Source: Advenella mimigardefordensis DPN7 (GTDB taxonomy: Bacteria; Pseudomonadota; Gammaproteobacteria; Burkholderiales; Burkholderiaceae_B). Taken from it: DNA of 64,000 nucleotides. The stretch's first letter is position 1. Every line of letters starts with the position of its first letter. A model generated the notes under the pieces. The model was not told the origin of the DNA. It was given only the letters and a program-made list of their open reading frames with translations, and did not search any database. Positions 17,548 to 25,984 of the stretch are shown in pieces. The DNA lies in contig NZ_CP003915.1 of the NCBI RefSeq assembly GCF_000521505.1, forward strand, positions 3,472,001 to 3,536,000, given 5' to 3'. A program made the position numbers and the translations under genes.

Positions 17548-17951
17548 GTGTGTCCAGAGACTTTCTCGAGTACGTGCTGGATCTGCTGGCACCGCTGGGG
17601 CCGGTGACCACGCGCAGAATGTTCGGCAGTGTAGGCCTGTATCTGGACGGACGGATGTTTGCCATTGTCAGCGGCGAGGAGCGCTTCTATGTCAAGCGTG
17701 ATGATCAGACTCAGGAACAGTTCGAGCTGGCGGGCTGTCTGCCCCTAACCTACGCCAGGAAAGAACCAGACGGCACCACAAAGACCATCGAGCTTTCTTT
17801 TTATGCGCCGCCCGAATCCATCCTGGACGATCGCCAGCAAATACTGAAATGGGCGCAACTTGGGGTGGAGGCGGCCGCACGTGCACCCGAAAAACGCAAG
17901 CGCAAGCCTTCCGGCGGCTCTCCTGCTGCGTCATACCGGCGCCGCAAATAA
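17544..17951 (+). CDS. TfoX N-terminal domain protein
   Basis: 135 residues with the TfoX_N pattern: VTTRRMFGSVGLYLDGRMFAIV near 20-41, then FYVKRDDQT and a SFYAPPESIL stretch near 88-100. The basic C-terminal tail (EKRKRKPSGG...YRRRK) is disordered and could contact nucleic acid. The competence-related C-terminal domain of Haemophilus TfoX/Sxy is missing, as in most proteobacterial relatives. It overlaps the ProV stop by 4 bp and is co-translated, though no functional link to betaine uptake is known to me. Confidence 0.75.
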   Translation: MSVSRDFLEYVLDLLAPLGPVTTRRMFGSVGLYLDGRMFAIVSGEERFYVKRDDQTQEQFELAGCLPLTYARKEPDGTTKTIELSFYAPPESILDDRQQILKWAQLGVEAAARAPEKRKRKPSGGSPAASYRRRK

Positions 17952-17971
17952 TCTCAATTGACATTGGTCTG

Positions 17972-18004
17972 TGCTGTTCAGAGCACTCCGCACCCCGAAC
18001 AGCA
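17972..18004. terminator. Hairpin between convergent tfoX-like and TRAP genes
   Basis: Arms TGCTGTTC (17972-17979) and GAACAGCA (17997-18004) pair perfectly around a 17-nt loop in the 61-bp gap between two convergent genes. There is no T-run, so termination is inferred from position. Confidence 0.35.
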
Positions 18005-18012
18005 TCGCTCCA

Positions 18013-19977
18013 TCAGTACAGTACCTCTGGCAACCACAGTCCGATTTTAGGGAAGAGATACAACAGAATCAGTGCAAGTATCTGCAAGCCCATGAAGGGC
18101 AGCATCCCCAGGAATATCTGGTTCAGCGTCACGTGCGGCGGTGCGACGCCCTTCAGATAAAAGGCCGACATGGCCACCGGTGGCGAAAGAAACGCAGTCT
18201 GCAAATTCAGCGCGACCAGAATGCCGAAGAACAGCGGATCAATATTGTAATGCGCCAGTAAAGGCAGGAATATCGGCATGAAGATCACAATAATTTCTGT
18301 CCACTCCAGCGGCCAGCCCAGCAGGAAAATCACAATCTGCGCCAGTATCATGAATTCCACCGGCGTCAGGTCCATGGAGACAACCCAGTTATTGATAATC
18401 TCCTGTCCGCCCAGCAAGGCAAAGGCGGCAGAGAAAATACTGGAGCCGACAAACAGCCAGCACACCATCGCGCTGGTTCTGGCCGCCAGGTACACCGACT
18501 CCTTGAGCATCGGCATATTTAGCCGGCGATAGCACAGCGCCAGCAGAATGCCACCGAAAGCCCCCATGGCTGCCGCTTCTGACGGTGTGGCAAAGCCAAA
18601 GACAATACTGCCCAGTACCGCCAGAATCATAATAGCCAAAGGAAAGAACGACGCCAGCAGCATTTTGAATATTTCCAGCCTGGCAAAGGTGAACCATGCG
18701 TAAAACGCCATCATCAGCACCAGTCCAACCGCCAGCACAATCCAGAAGGTCGGCGCCACCGCTGGTGCATCGGTACCGGATCCGGTAGATGCGGCTGCAT
18801 CCGAATCAGACGGAAGGGGCCTGGCACCCGGCGGCTCCGCTACCGCCCCCGGAGGTTCAGCGACGCCCGAGGATGGTTCAACCAGACCCGCAGCAGGTGG
18901 TTCGGCAAGAGACCCCGGTGGTTCAGCCAATCCTGAACCGGGCGGTTCCTGCAATGAACCGGCATATTGCAGGGTTGACGTTTCATCAAGCGAACCCAGT
19001 TGCGTGAGCGTACTGGCCTGTTGCGCACTCGGCATGGACAGCGTGTAGCTCAGCCCGATAGCGCAAACGAACAGAACAGCAGGAATCAGCGTGATGAACA
19101 GTTGCTTCAGTATCACAACCGTTGAAATACTGCTATTGCGCTCACCCTTTAGTGCACGCAGCAAGCCAGGCAGTGCCTTATTGCTGAAACGATTTTTAAT
19201 GCTGGCAGCGAATTCTGGAAGAGGAATCCTGCGCTCTTGCTCCGACAGCGGCGGCGCCCAGGCCGGTTTGATCTTTGCCACCAGAATGATATACAGGACG
19301 TACATACCAGCGAGCATAATGCCTGGAAAAAATGCAGCCGCATATAATTTAACCACCGACACACCGGCCACGGCACCATACACAATCAACAGCACCGATG
19401 GCGGTATCAGGATGCCAAGACAGCCGCCGGCGGTAATCACACCCGCCGACAGTTTGATGTCATAACCCGACTTGAGCATCGCTGGCAGCGCCAGCAAACC
19501 CATAAGCGTCACCACTGCCCCAACAATCCCGGTAGCCGTCGCAAACACCGCGCAGGTAATCACGGTCGCCACGGCCAGCGATCCGGGGATTTTCGCCATC
19601 ACCAGATGCAGGCTTTTGAACAGTTTCTCTATCAGGTTGGCGCGCTCAACCAGGTAGCCCATAAAGATGAATAGCGGCACGGCAATCAATACGTCATTTG
19701 TCATCACCGCATACGTGCGCAACACCATCAGATCCAGCGTCTGTTCGATGGCCAGCTTAGGTCCCATTCCCCGATAGGCAAACAGCGTGAAGATAACGCC
19801 CATACCCATCAGCGTAAATGCAGTGGGGAAACCAAGCATGATGGTGACCACAATCAACGCCAGCATCAACAAGCCCAGATGGCCATTGGTAATATCGGCG
19901 GGGGCTGGCATGAAAACAACCAGCGCTGCCACAATTGCAATCAATATACTGATACCGAACCAGGCCTCTTTTCTCAT
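18013..19977 (-). CDS. TRAP transporter large permease (DctM type) with Pro/Glu-rich loop
   Basis: 654 residues. The membrane parts are standard DctM: GFPTAFTLMGMGV near 50, LFIFMGYLVERANLIEKLF near 103, GCLGILIPPSVLLIVYG near 190 and a C-terminal LSPPVAMSAFYLKG. Between a helix ending near residue 318 and one starting near 400 is a soluble insert with six variants of an A-E-P-P-G unit (about 335-385). TRAP systems import organic acids using ion gradients. It overlaps the small permease gene by 4 bp (ATGA). Its partner receptor is encoded at 20810-21964. Confidence 0.9.
   Translation of the reverse strand: MRKEAWFGISILIAIVAALVVFMPAPADITNGHLGLLMLALIVVTIMLGFPTAFTLMGMGVIFTLFAYRGMGPKLAIEQTLDLMVLRTYAVMTNDVLIAVPLFIFMGYLVERANLIEKLFKSLHLVMAKIPGSLAVATVITCAVFATATGIVGAVVTLMGLLALPAMLKSGYDIKLSAGVITAGGCLGILIPPSVLLIVYGAVAGVSVVKLYAAAFFPGIMLAGMYVLYIILVAKIKPAWAPPLSEQERRIPLPEFAASIKNRFSNKALPGLLRALKGERNSSISTVVILKQLFITLIPAVLFVCAIGLSYTLSMPSAQQASTLTQLGSLDETSTLQYAGSLQEPPGSGLAEPPGSLAEPPAAGLVEPSSGVAEPPGAVAEPPGARPLPSDSDAAASTGSGTDAPAVAPTFWIVLAVGLVLMMAFYAWFTFARLEIFKMLLASFFPLAIMILAVLGSIVFGFATPSEAAAMGAFGGILLALCYRRLNMPMLKESVYLAARTSAMVCWLFVGSSIFSAAFALLGGQEIINNWVVSMDLTPVEFMILAQIVIFLLGWPLEWTEIIVIFMPIFLPLLAHYNIDPLFFGILVALNLQTAFLSPPVAMSAFYLKGVAPPHVTLNQIFLGMLPFMGLQILALILLYLFPKIGLWLPEVLY
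18820..18963 (-). repeat. Degenerate in-frame repeat encoding EPPG units
   Basis: On the coding strand, six imperfect copies of a roughly 21-27-nt unit encode EPPGSG, AEPPGS, AEPPAA, VEPSSG, AEPPGA and AEPPGA. The copies vary at third positions, so the array is not freshly duplicated. It forms the core of a soluble loop in the TRAP permease. Confidence 0.75.
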
Positions 19978-20597
19978 GCCTTATCCCCCTGTGTTGCGAT
20001 GTACTGATCGACTTCCTGAATATCCGCATCCGTCACATTGACCATGTCTTTCAGTTTGTCCACATCCACCTCTTCAACGTCGATATCCCTGGAGGGCCAG
20101 TCGCCATCGCGCAAACACTGCACGCAACGCACAACCTCCACAATGCCCTGCAGAATCAACGCAAAACCGGCAATCGGAATAATCGCCTTGAAGGGATAAA
20201 TCGGCGGACCATCGGCGGTGATGGTTGAATGCTCATTAATGGCAAAAGACTCTGATGCATAGGCATATCCAGCCCACACCAACGCAATAACGCCGGGGAA
20301 GAAAAACAGGATATACAGAATGAGATCAAGCAAGGCCTGCAGGCGCGGCGGAAAAAAACCGTAAAGTACATCGCCTCGCACATGGCCGTTCTTGCCCAAT
20401 GTATAGGCTCCAGCCATCATGAACAGCGCACCATACAGCATGTTCATGACATCAAATGCCCAGGCATGCGGACTTCTGAAGGCATAACGGGAGAACACTT
20501 CGTAAGTGACAAACAGCGTGAGAATCAGCGCACACCAGCCGAACAGCTGTCCGATCCAGGTATTGACCTGATCAATACGGTGGAGGATTTTTTTCAT
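19974..20597 (-). CDS. TRAP transporter small permease (DctQ type)
   Basis: 207 residues from the ATG at 20597, which has a CAGGAG site 8 nt upstream; an ATG further up at 20648 lacks one. Four membrane helices are visible with the DctQ features TYEVFSRYAFRSPHAW near 33-48 and LGKNGHVRGDVLY near 68-80. An acidic C-terminal tail (about 165-207, rich in D and E) extends beyond the last helix and is unusual for the family. It links receptor and large permease. Confidence 0.88.
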   Translation of the reverse strand: MKKILHRIDQVNTWIGQLFGWCALILTLFVTYEVFSRYAFRSPHAWAFDVMNMLYGALFMMAGAYTLGKNGHVRGDVLYGFFPPRLQALLDLILYILFFFPGVIALVWAGYAYASESFAINEHSTITADGPPIYPFKAIIPIAGFALILQGIVEVVRCVQCLRDGDWPSRDIDVEEVDVDKLKDMVNVTDADIQEVDQYIATQGDKA

Positions 20598-20809
20598 CAA
20601 CAAACTCCTGGGACAGAGTATTAAACAATCCCTTGCGTCAAATGCCACTTGTCATACACGCAGCCGCACACATGACCATAGAAAAAGCACCCTGAATCTG
20701 CCAGTCAGACAATCCCATCCAGACCGCATCCGGCTTTCTCGACCCGCTCATCAACGCAACAGGAACCAACCGGCGCCAGCACCTATGGCCGGCGCCATCC
20801 GTCGGCAGG

Positions 20810-21964
20810 CTAGCCCGCTGCCTTTTTCACAAAGTAATGGTTGTATGCCATACGACGATTGTTATTGGTATCCATATCCCAGGCCACGGCCCGCTCGGCG
20901 AATTTACGTTGCGACTGTTCAATTTCCTTGAACAGGGCGTTGTTCTCCGCTTTCTTGGCAATGATGTCGTCCCAGGTGGTCAATTGCTGCTGCAGGATCG
21001 CATCCGGTGTTTTGTAGAATTTGACGTTATCCTCTGTTTTGAGCTTGATGTAATCCTGGGAATAACGGTCTATCGCTTTCCACGACATATCGGCCGAAGC
21101 AGCTTCAACCGCATTCTCGATAATGGCCTTCATTTTGTCGGGCAGCGCGTTATATTTGTCCTTGTTGAAGGTAATTTCAAATGTCTCGGACGATTGATGA
21201 AAGCTTTGCAACATGCAGATCTTCGATACATCCGGGAAGCCCAGCAGGCGGTCGGACGATGCATTATTAAACTCGGCGCCATCCAGCAGGCCGCGATCCA
21301 GCGCGGGTACAATTTCGCCACCAGGCAAGGCATTCACCGCCGCCCCCATGGCGGTGAACAAATCAATCGCCAGACCGTTGGTGCGAAACTTTACGCCCTT
21401 CAAATCATCTGCCTTCGCAATCGGTTTCTTAAACCAGCCCAGCGCCTGCGTTGGCATGGGACCACTCAGAAAAGAGACGACATTGCCCCCAATGGATTCG
21501 TAGAGTTTGGCCAGCAATTGCTTGCCACCACCATATTTATGCCAGGCCAGCAGCATATTGGCGTCCATGCCGAATGCCGGTCCCGATGAAAACAAGGCCA
21601 GCGCATTCTGCTTGCCGTAGCTGTAGCCCAGAACCCCGTGTCCGCCATCCAGCGTGCCCTTGGACACGGCGTCCAGCAAGGCAAACGCCGGCACCACGGC
21701 CCCGGCAGGAAGCACTTCAATCCGTAGCTCGCCACCGGTCATGTCATTGACTTTTTTCGCAAAATCGTTGGCATACTCGTGGAAAATATCGACCGTTGGC
21801 CAGGTACTCTGAAAACGAAAGTTGGTGGGTGTCTGTGCACTGACAATGGCGGGGAACCCCATCCCCGCTGCGGCGACTGAACCGGCGGCTGCGCCTCCCA
21901 GAAACTGCCGACGTGATGAGGTGGGTGTTGCTGTCTGACGTTTTTTCGCGATGCGAGTTGTCAT
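20810..21964 (-). CDS. TRAP transporter substrate-binding protein (DctP family), Tat-exported
   Basis: 384 residues from the ATG at 21964 (AAGGAGAC site just upstream). A twin-arginine signal (SRRQFLGGAAAG near 16-27) ends about residue 45, so the receptor is exported folded, as known for the TakP-like subgroup. The GVKFRTNGLAIDLF and GGEIVPALDRGLLDGAEF segments (near 180-220) are characteristic of 2-oxoacid/monocarboxylate TRAP receptors. A 212-bp gap separates it from dctQ. It is divergent from the GntR gene, with an operator-like palindrome between. Confidence 0.88.
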   Translation of the reverse strand: MTTRIAKKRQTATPTSSRRQFLGGAAAGSVAAAGMGFPAIVSAQTPTNFRFQSTWPTVDIFHEYANDFAKKVNDMTGGELRIEVLPAGAVVPAFALLDAVSKGTLDGGHGVLGYSYGKQNALALFSSGPAFGMDANMLLAWHKYGGGKQLLAKLYESIGGNVVSFLSGPMPTQALGWFKKPIAKADDLKGVKFRTNGLAIDLFTAMGAAVNALPGGEIVPALDRGLLDGAEFNNASSDRLLGFPDVSKICMLQSFHQSSETFEITFNKDKYNALPDKMKAIIENAVEAASADMSWKAIDRYSQDYIKLKTEDNVKFYKTPDAILQQQLTTWDDIIAKKAENNALFKEIEQSQRKFAERAVAWDMDTNNNRRMAYNHYFVKKAAG

Positions 21965-22237
21965 GATTGTCTCCTTTTGTACCTGTAATCTAATCATTGT
22001 TTATCGTTTTTCATACATGTTACAAACTGCGACTGCAATGAAGTTTATACGCACAGATTCCGGCGTTGTCAAGAATATTCAGATATTTGTAAGCGCATTT
22101 GCTATTTGCTGATTTTCCCTGTAAATCGTTGGCGCCCGTTTACCGTACCCTTCCCCTCTCATCTTCAGTGTCGGTGCATTGCACCACTATCGGCAGCACA
22201 TGAATTTTGTACGTATCGGTTTTAAAAAAATGCTAAT

Positions 22238-22249
22238 ATTGGATCCAAT
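22238..22249. promoter_or_regulatory. Putative GntR operator between dctP and gntR
   Basis: A perfect 12-bp palindrome ATTGGATCCAAT lies 26 bp before the GntR start. The half GGATCCAAT (22241-22249) recurs as GGATTCAAT at 22253-22261, one helical turn on, giving two aligned contacts. The 311-bp divergent region holding it (21965-22275) shows nothing else I can name. Confidence 0.5.
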
Positions 22250-22275
22250 TTAGGATTCAATATAGAGCACAACCA

Positions 22276-22932
22276 GTGAGCAACCTTTTAAACAATCCCG
22301 TTACCCTGTCGGCAGAATCCGTCACCAACCAGATGCGCGCCCTTATCCTTGATGGCTCACTGGGAATCGGGGTGCAATTGAAGCAGGAGGCACTGGCCCG
22401 CCGGTTCGGTGTCAGCCGCATTCCAATACGTGAAGCGCTCAAGCGCCTGGAAGCCGAGGGATTGGTGGAACATACGGCACATCAGGGTTCCGTAGTGGCC
22501 TCAAGGTCCATCGATGATCTGCTGGAAACGCTGGATATCAGAATCGGGCTGGAATCGCGCGCTTTGGTGCTGGCCATCCCAAATATGACACCTGCCATAC
22601 TTAGAAAAGCCGAGGCCATACTTGCCCGCTATGATGCCAGTGACATGCCCGGCGAGTGGTCAGAGCTGAATTTGGCATTTCATCTGTGTTTGTACACACC
22701 TTGTGGCAGACCGCGGCTTTTGTCGATGATCGAAAGCGTGGTCAGAAGTGCCGACATCCACTTGCGTGCGCAGCAATCAGCAGCCATCGGCAGAAAATCT
22801 CCGCAAAAGGATCACCGCGCCCTGCTGGAGGCATGCAAAGCGGGTAACGCAGAACGGGCCAGAAAGCTGCTTGAACGCCACATTGCGCAAACCCAGGACG
22901 CACTGCACAAAGCCCGCCCGGCAGCGGTCTAA
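22276..22932 (+). CDS. GntR family regulator (FadR subfamily, FCD domain)
   Basis: 218 residues from a GTG start. A winged helix-turn-helix occupies about residues 12-75 (LKQEALARRFGVSRIPIREALKRLEAEGLV), followed by an all-helical FCD ligand domain from about 85 with the metal-binding pattern D...H...H (NLAFHLCLY near 133-141, DHRALLEACKAG near 178, LLERHI near 198). FCD regulators usually bind small carboxylates. It most likely controls the divergent TRAP genes and/or the oxidase downstream. Confidence 0.88.
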   Translation: MSNLLNNPVTLSAESVTNQMRALILDGSLGIGVQLKQEALARRFGVSRIPIREALKRLEAEGLVEHTAHQGSVVASRSIDDLLETLDIRIGLESRALVLAIPNMTPAILRKAEAILARYDASDMPGEWSELNLAFHLCLYTPCGRPRLLSMIESVVRSADIHLRAQQSAAIGRKSPQKDHRALLEACKAGNAERARKLLERHIAQTQDALHKARPAAV

Positions 22933-23006
22933 GACTGCAGCAATACCAACAAACAATCCAGGCAAGGTGCATTTGCCGCCCATTTACCTCCTTACCGCCC
23001 TTTAAC

Positions 23007-24185
23007 ATGCCCACACATCCACACCTGTTTGACGTTGCCATTATCGGCGGCGGCATTATCGGCTCAGCCACTGCCTATTATCTAATGCAACAAGATCCGC
23101 AACTGTCGGTTTGCGTCATTGAACCGGATCCGGGTTACGAGCTGGCCTCGGCCCTGCGCTCCTCGGGAGGCTGCCGCGTGCAGTTTACCGGCGCAGAAAA
23201 CATTGCCATGTCGCTCTACAGCATAGACTTCATCAAAAACTTTGAACACACCATGGCCACAGCAACGCATCCGGCTCCGGTGGACTGGGTCGAAGGTGGC
23301 TATCTATTTGTCGTTCCGCCGCAAGACACGGCAAATCTGGAGAGAAATGCGCGTTTCCAGCAATCCCAGGGTTGTACCCTCGATCTGCTCTCACCCGCAG
23401 AGTTAAAAGACCGATTCCCGGCCATGTATGTGGACGATCTGGGTGCGGGCGTACATACACCGCATGATGGCTGGTGCGACCCCTACGGATTGCTTTGGGG
23501 GTTTCGCCGCAAAGCCATAGAACTGGGCGTGCAATACATTGCTGAGCGAGTGGTTGCTGCCGATCACGACGCCGTTCAGGCAAAATCGGTCACCCTGGGC
23601 AACGGTCAGATAATTCGCGCGACGTCTTTTGTTAACGCCACCGGCGCCTGGTCCGGCGATGTTGCCAAATTATTCAATATGTCATTACCGATAGTGCCAG
23701 TGCGACGCTTCGAACATTACTTTACGCCAGGCAGCCACGTAGGCCATTTGCCCTATGTGAAGGATACGGCCAGACTGGCCTTTCGCTCCGAGGGTCAGGG
23801 TTATTCGGGAGGGCTGGTAGATGGCAACGTGCCACGTGGCTACCATTTCGAAGTAGATCACAAAAACTTCGAAGAAGTCGTGTGGCCGGCTGTTGCCCAT
23901 CGCTTTCCTGCCTTTGAGGCGGCCCGTTGCCATCGCAGCTGGGCCGGGCTGTATGAGGTCAACGAGCTGGACGGCAACCCGGTAATAGGCGCATGGAACG
24001 CACGCCTGCCCAACCTGTATACCGTAGCAGGTTTCTCCGGTCATGGCATGATGCACGCACCGGCAGCCGGCCGCGGTATTGCAGAACTGATTATTCATGG
24101 TCGCTTCCAGAGCATAGACCTGTCGCGCCTTGGCTACGAGCGGGTTGAACAAAACGCGCCCTATCCTGAACAGGGCATTTTGTAA
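23007..24185 (+). CDS. FAD-dependent oxidoreductase, DAO family
   Basis: 392 residues. The N-terminal GGGIIGSATAYYLM (about 11-24) binds FAD. SSGGCRVQFTGAENI near 53-67 and the C-terminal GFSGHGMMHAPAAGRGIAELI near 340-360 are typical of sarcosine oxidase/FOXRED1-like members. It oxidises a C-N bond of a small amino acid or N-methyl compound; the exact substrate is unknown. It follows the GntR gene by 74 bp in the same direction and could use what the TRAP system imports. Confidence 0.8.
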   Translation: MPTHPHLFDVAIIGGGIIGSATAYYLMQQDPQLSVCVIEPDPGYELASALRSSGGCRVQFTGAENIAMSLYSIDFIKNFEHTMATATHPAPVDWVEGGYLFVVPPQDTANLERNARFQQSQGCTLDLLSPAELKDRFPAMYVDDLGAGVHTPHDGWCDPYGLLWGFRRKAIELGVQYIAERVVAADHDAVQAKSVTLGNGQIIRATSFVNATGAWSGDVAKLFNMSLPIVPVRRFEHYFTPGSHVGHLPYVKDTARLAFRSEGQGYSGGLVDGNVPRGYHFEVDHKNFEEVVWPAVAHRFPAFEAARCHRSWAGLYEVNELDGNPVIGAWNARLPNLYTVAGFSGHGMMHAPAAGRGIAELIIHGRFQSIDLSRLGYERVEQNAPYPEQGIL

Positions 24186-24202
24186 CCGCCCTCCTGCTCC
24201 CG

Positions 24203-24784
24203 CTATTGCTCGTTCACAACAATTTCGTCGCCGATCGCATAAAACTGACCGCCGGCGATATAGTGCAACGTACGCAAGGCGGGATCGGCACTGGCAAATT
24301 CCCAATGCCCGCTCCGGAACACGCGACTGTCGGCCCAGGCACCGATAACTTCAGCAATAAAAAGATCGTAGCTCGTCTGATTATGCGGCTCCGGAATCAG
24401 CTGGCATGCCAGCCATGCAGCGCAGCCAGCCACAAAGGGCAAATCTTCAAACCCGGTCATATGAAATATCTCTACGCCAGCGGTTTGCAACTTACCAGGT
24501 TCGTCGTTCAGACTATGATTGCCGACGTAATGAGTCAACTGCGCCTGCGGAACGGTCGGTAACTGCACGACAAATCTCCCTTCCCTCTCTATAAGCTCAC
24601 GCGTGCGTGTGCTTTTATCCAGCACCACCGTCAGCTTGGGCGGCGAAAAATCCAAACCGCAGGCCCACGCAGCTGCCATCACATCCTGCTCGCCACCGCT
24701 AGCGGCAGACACCAGGGTTGTGGGGCCATGATTAACAAGGCGATACGATTTTTCCAGTGGAACGGCTTGGATATACTGATTCAT
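24203..24784 (-). CDS. Flavin reductase-like protein (FMN-binding split barrel)
   Basis: 193 residues with the flavin reductase/DIM6-type layout: PTTLVSAASGGEQDVMAAAWACGLDFSP in the first 50 residues, a KSTRTRELIEREGRFVVQLP strand-loop near 58-77 and an AEVIGAWAD segment near 150. Such proteins reduce FMN or serve as flavoprotein oxidoreductases. The ATG is preceded by GCAGGATGC. It is convergent with the DAO oxidase, with no terminator seen between them. Confidence 0.8.
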   Translation of the reverse strand: MNQYIQAVPLEKSYRLVNHGPTTLVSAASGGEQDVMAAAWACGLDFSPPKLTVVLDKSTRTRELIEREGRFVVQLPTVPQAQLTHYVGNHSLNDEPGKLQTAGVEIFHMTGFEDLPFVAGCAAWLACQLIPEPHNQTSYDLFIAEVIGAWADSRVFRSGHWEFASADPALRTLHYIAGGQFYAIGDEIVVNEQ

Positions 24785-24949
24785 GATGCATCCTGCAAGT
24801 AATAATGTGCTGCGGTTTCCGATCAGTCTTGACGGGTTTGACCCCAGCCGGTTTTATAGAAATGAACGCCCCGTTCACTTTTAGTGAAGTCAGCGTTTTT
24901 GATTGAAAAATAGACTGACCAACTCCTGACCGATACTATTTGTTATGGA

Positions 24950-24965
24950 ATGTAGACATCTACAT
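24950..24965. promoter_or_regulatory. Inverted repeat upstream of the Bug-aldolase-SDR operon
   Basis: Arms ATGTAGA and TCTACAT flank a 2-nt centre, 41 bp before the Bug start. The TGTAGA-type half-site resembles those of FCD-type GntR regulators, but no regulator gene adjoins this operon. Confidence 0.4.
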
Positions 24966-25006
24966 GACCAACAATATTATAAATTCAATCATAATCAGGA
25001 CGAGAC

Positions 25007-25984
25007 ATGACACAACGCTATTTGATCAAGGGGCTGCTTGCCGGCGCCTTGATGGCATTTACCACGGGCGCGCTGGCAGCCCAGTATCCAGCGAAGCCAA
25101 TCACCATTGTAGTTGGCTTTCCCCCCGGGACATCGACCGATGCCGTTGCCCGCATCCTTGCCAATAAAATGGGCAAAGACCTGGGACAACCTATTATTGT
25201 TGAGAACAAGCCGGGCGTGGGCGGCAGCCTGGGAGCTGGGATTGTAGCTAAGGCCAGGCCCGATGGATATACGCTGGTACTGTCGGCAACCGCACCCATG
25301 AACATCAATCCACATGTGTATAAGTCTCTGACTTATGACGCTGCGACAGATTTCGAGCCCGTCGGACAAACGACCTGGCTACCCTATGTGCTGGTCACCA
25401 ACAACAGTAAAGGGTTGAAAACCTTTAAAGAGTTGATCACCTACGCAAAAGCCAACCCGGATAAACTGACCTTTGCCTCTATCGGCAAAGGCACGACCAG
25501 CCACCTGTTAATGGAGTTACTGATGAAAGAAACGGGGACAAAAATGGTACATGTGCCTTATTCAGGCAGCACCCAGTCCCAGACGGATGTGATAGGCGGC
25601 AACGTCGATATGACATTTGACACCGTTGTTTCAGCGATGCCACACGTCAAATCCGGCAAGCTGAATGGTCTGGCCGTCAGCGTGGCTAACCGCGCCAAGC
25701 TCGCGCCCGATATTCCGACCATACAGGAGCAGGGCTTGCCAAACTTCAATATGGGTGCCTGGCTGGGCATTTTTGCCCCCAAAGGCACGCCCCGCGAGAT
25801 TGTGAATCAGTTGCACACGGAATTGAACCGAACACTCAGCGATAAGCAAACCAATGACAAACTGGTGGCGCTGGGTTCTGAAGTCGTCATGAGCGACTCG
25901 CCCGAGGCTTTCGGAAAAATGGTCAGGGAAAACTATGACACATGGGGGAATATTGTGAAAGAAGCAGGAGTAGACCAGAAATGA
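25007..25984 (+). CDS. Bug/TctC-family periplasmic solute-binding protein
   Basis: 325 residues, signal peptide cut near 25 (TTGALAAQYP). The family signature YPAKPITIVVGFPPGTSTDAVARILA follows at once, with VENKPGVGGSLGA near 66-78 and MVHVPYSG near 182. Bug receptors bind small carboxylates, amino acids or amides, and serve TTT transporters or sensory systems. No TctA or TctB subunit is encoded anywhere in the window. Its TGA overlaps the start of the aldolase gene (ATGA), so the receptor is coupled to an enzyme rather than to a permease. Confidence 0.9.
   Translation: MTQRYLIKGLLAGALMAFTTGALAAQYPAKPITIVVGFPPGTSTDAVARILANKMGKDLGQPIIVENKPGVGGSLGAGIVAKARPDGYTLVLSATAPMNINPHVYKSLTYDAATDFEPVGQTTWLPYVLVTNNSKGLKTFKELITYAKANPDKLTFASIGKGTTSHLLMELLMKETGTKMVHVPYSGSTQSQTDVIGGNVDMTFDTVVSAMPHVKSGKLNGLAVSVANRAKLAPDIPTIQEQGLPNFNMGAWLGIFAPKGTPREIVNQLHTELNRTLSDKQTNDKLVALGSEVVMSDSPEAFGKMVRENYDTWGNIVKEAGVDQK

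Noticed and set aside
18820..18963. Short repeated units that might suggest a CRISPR or tandem-repeat element
   Set aside because: The units are in frame within the TRAP permease, imperfect and spacer-free; they are a protein repeat.
20837..21589. 250-codon frame antisense to the TRAP receptor
   Set aside because: Shadow of dctP; composition rich in rare, low-complexity basic segments and no start signal.
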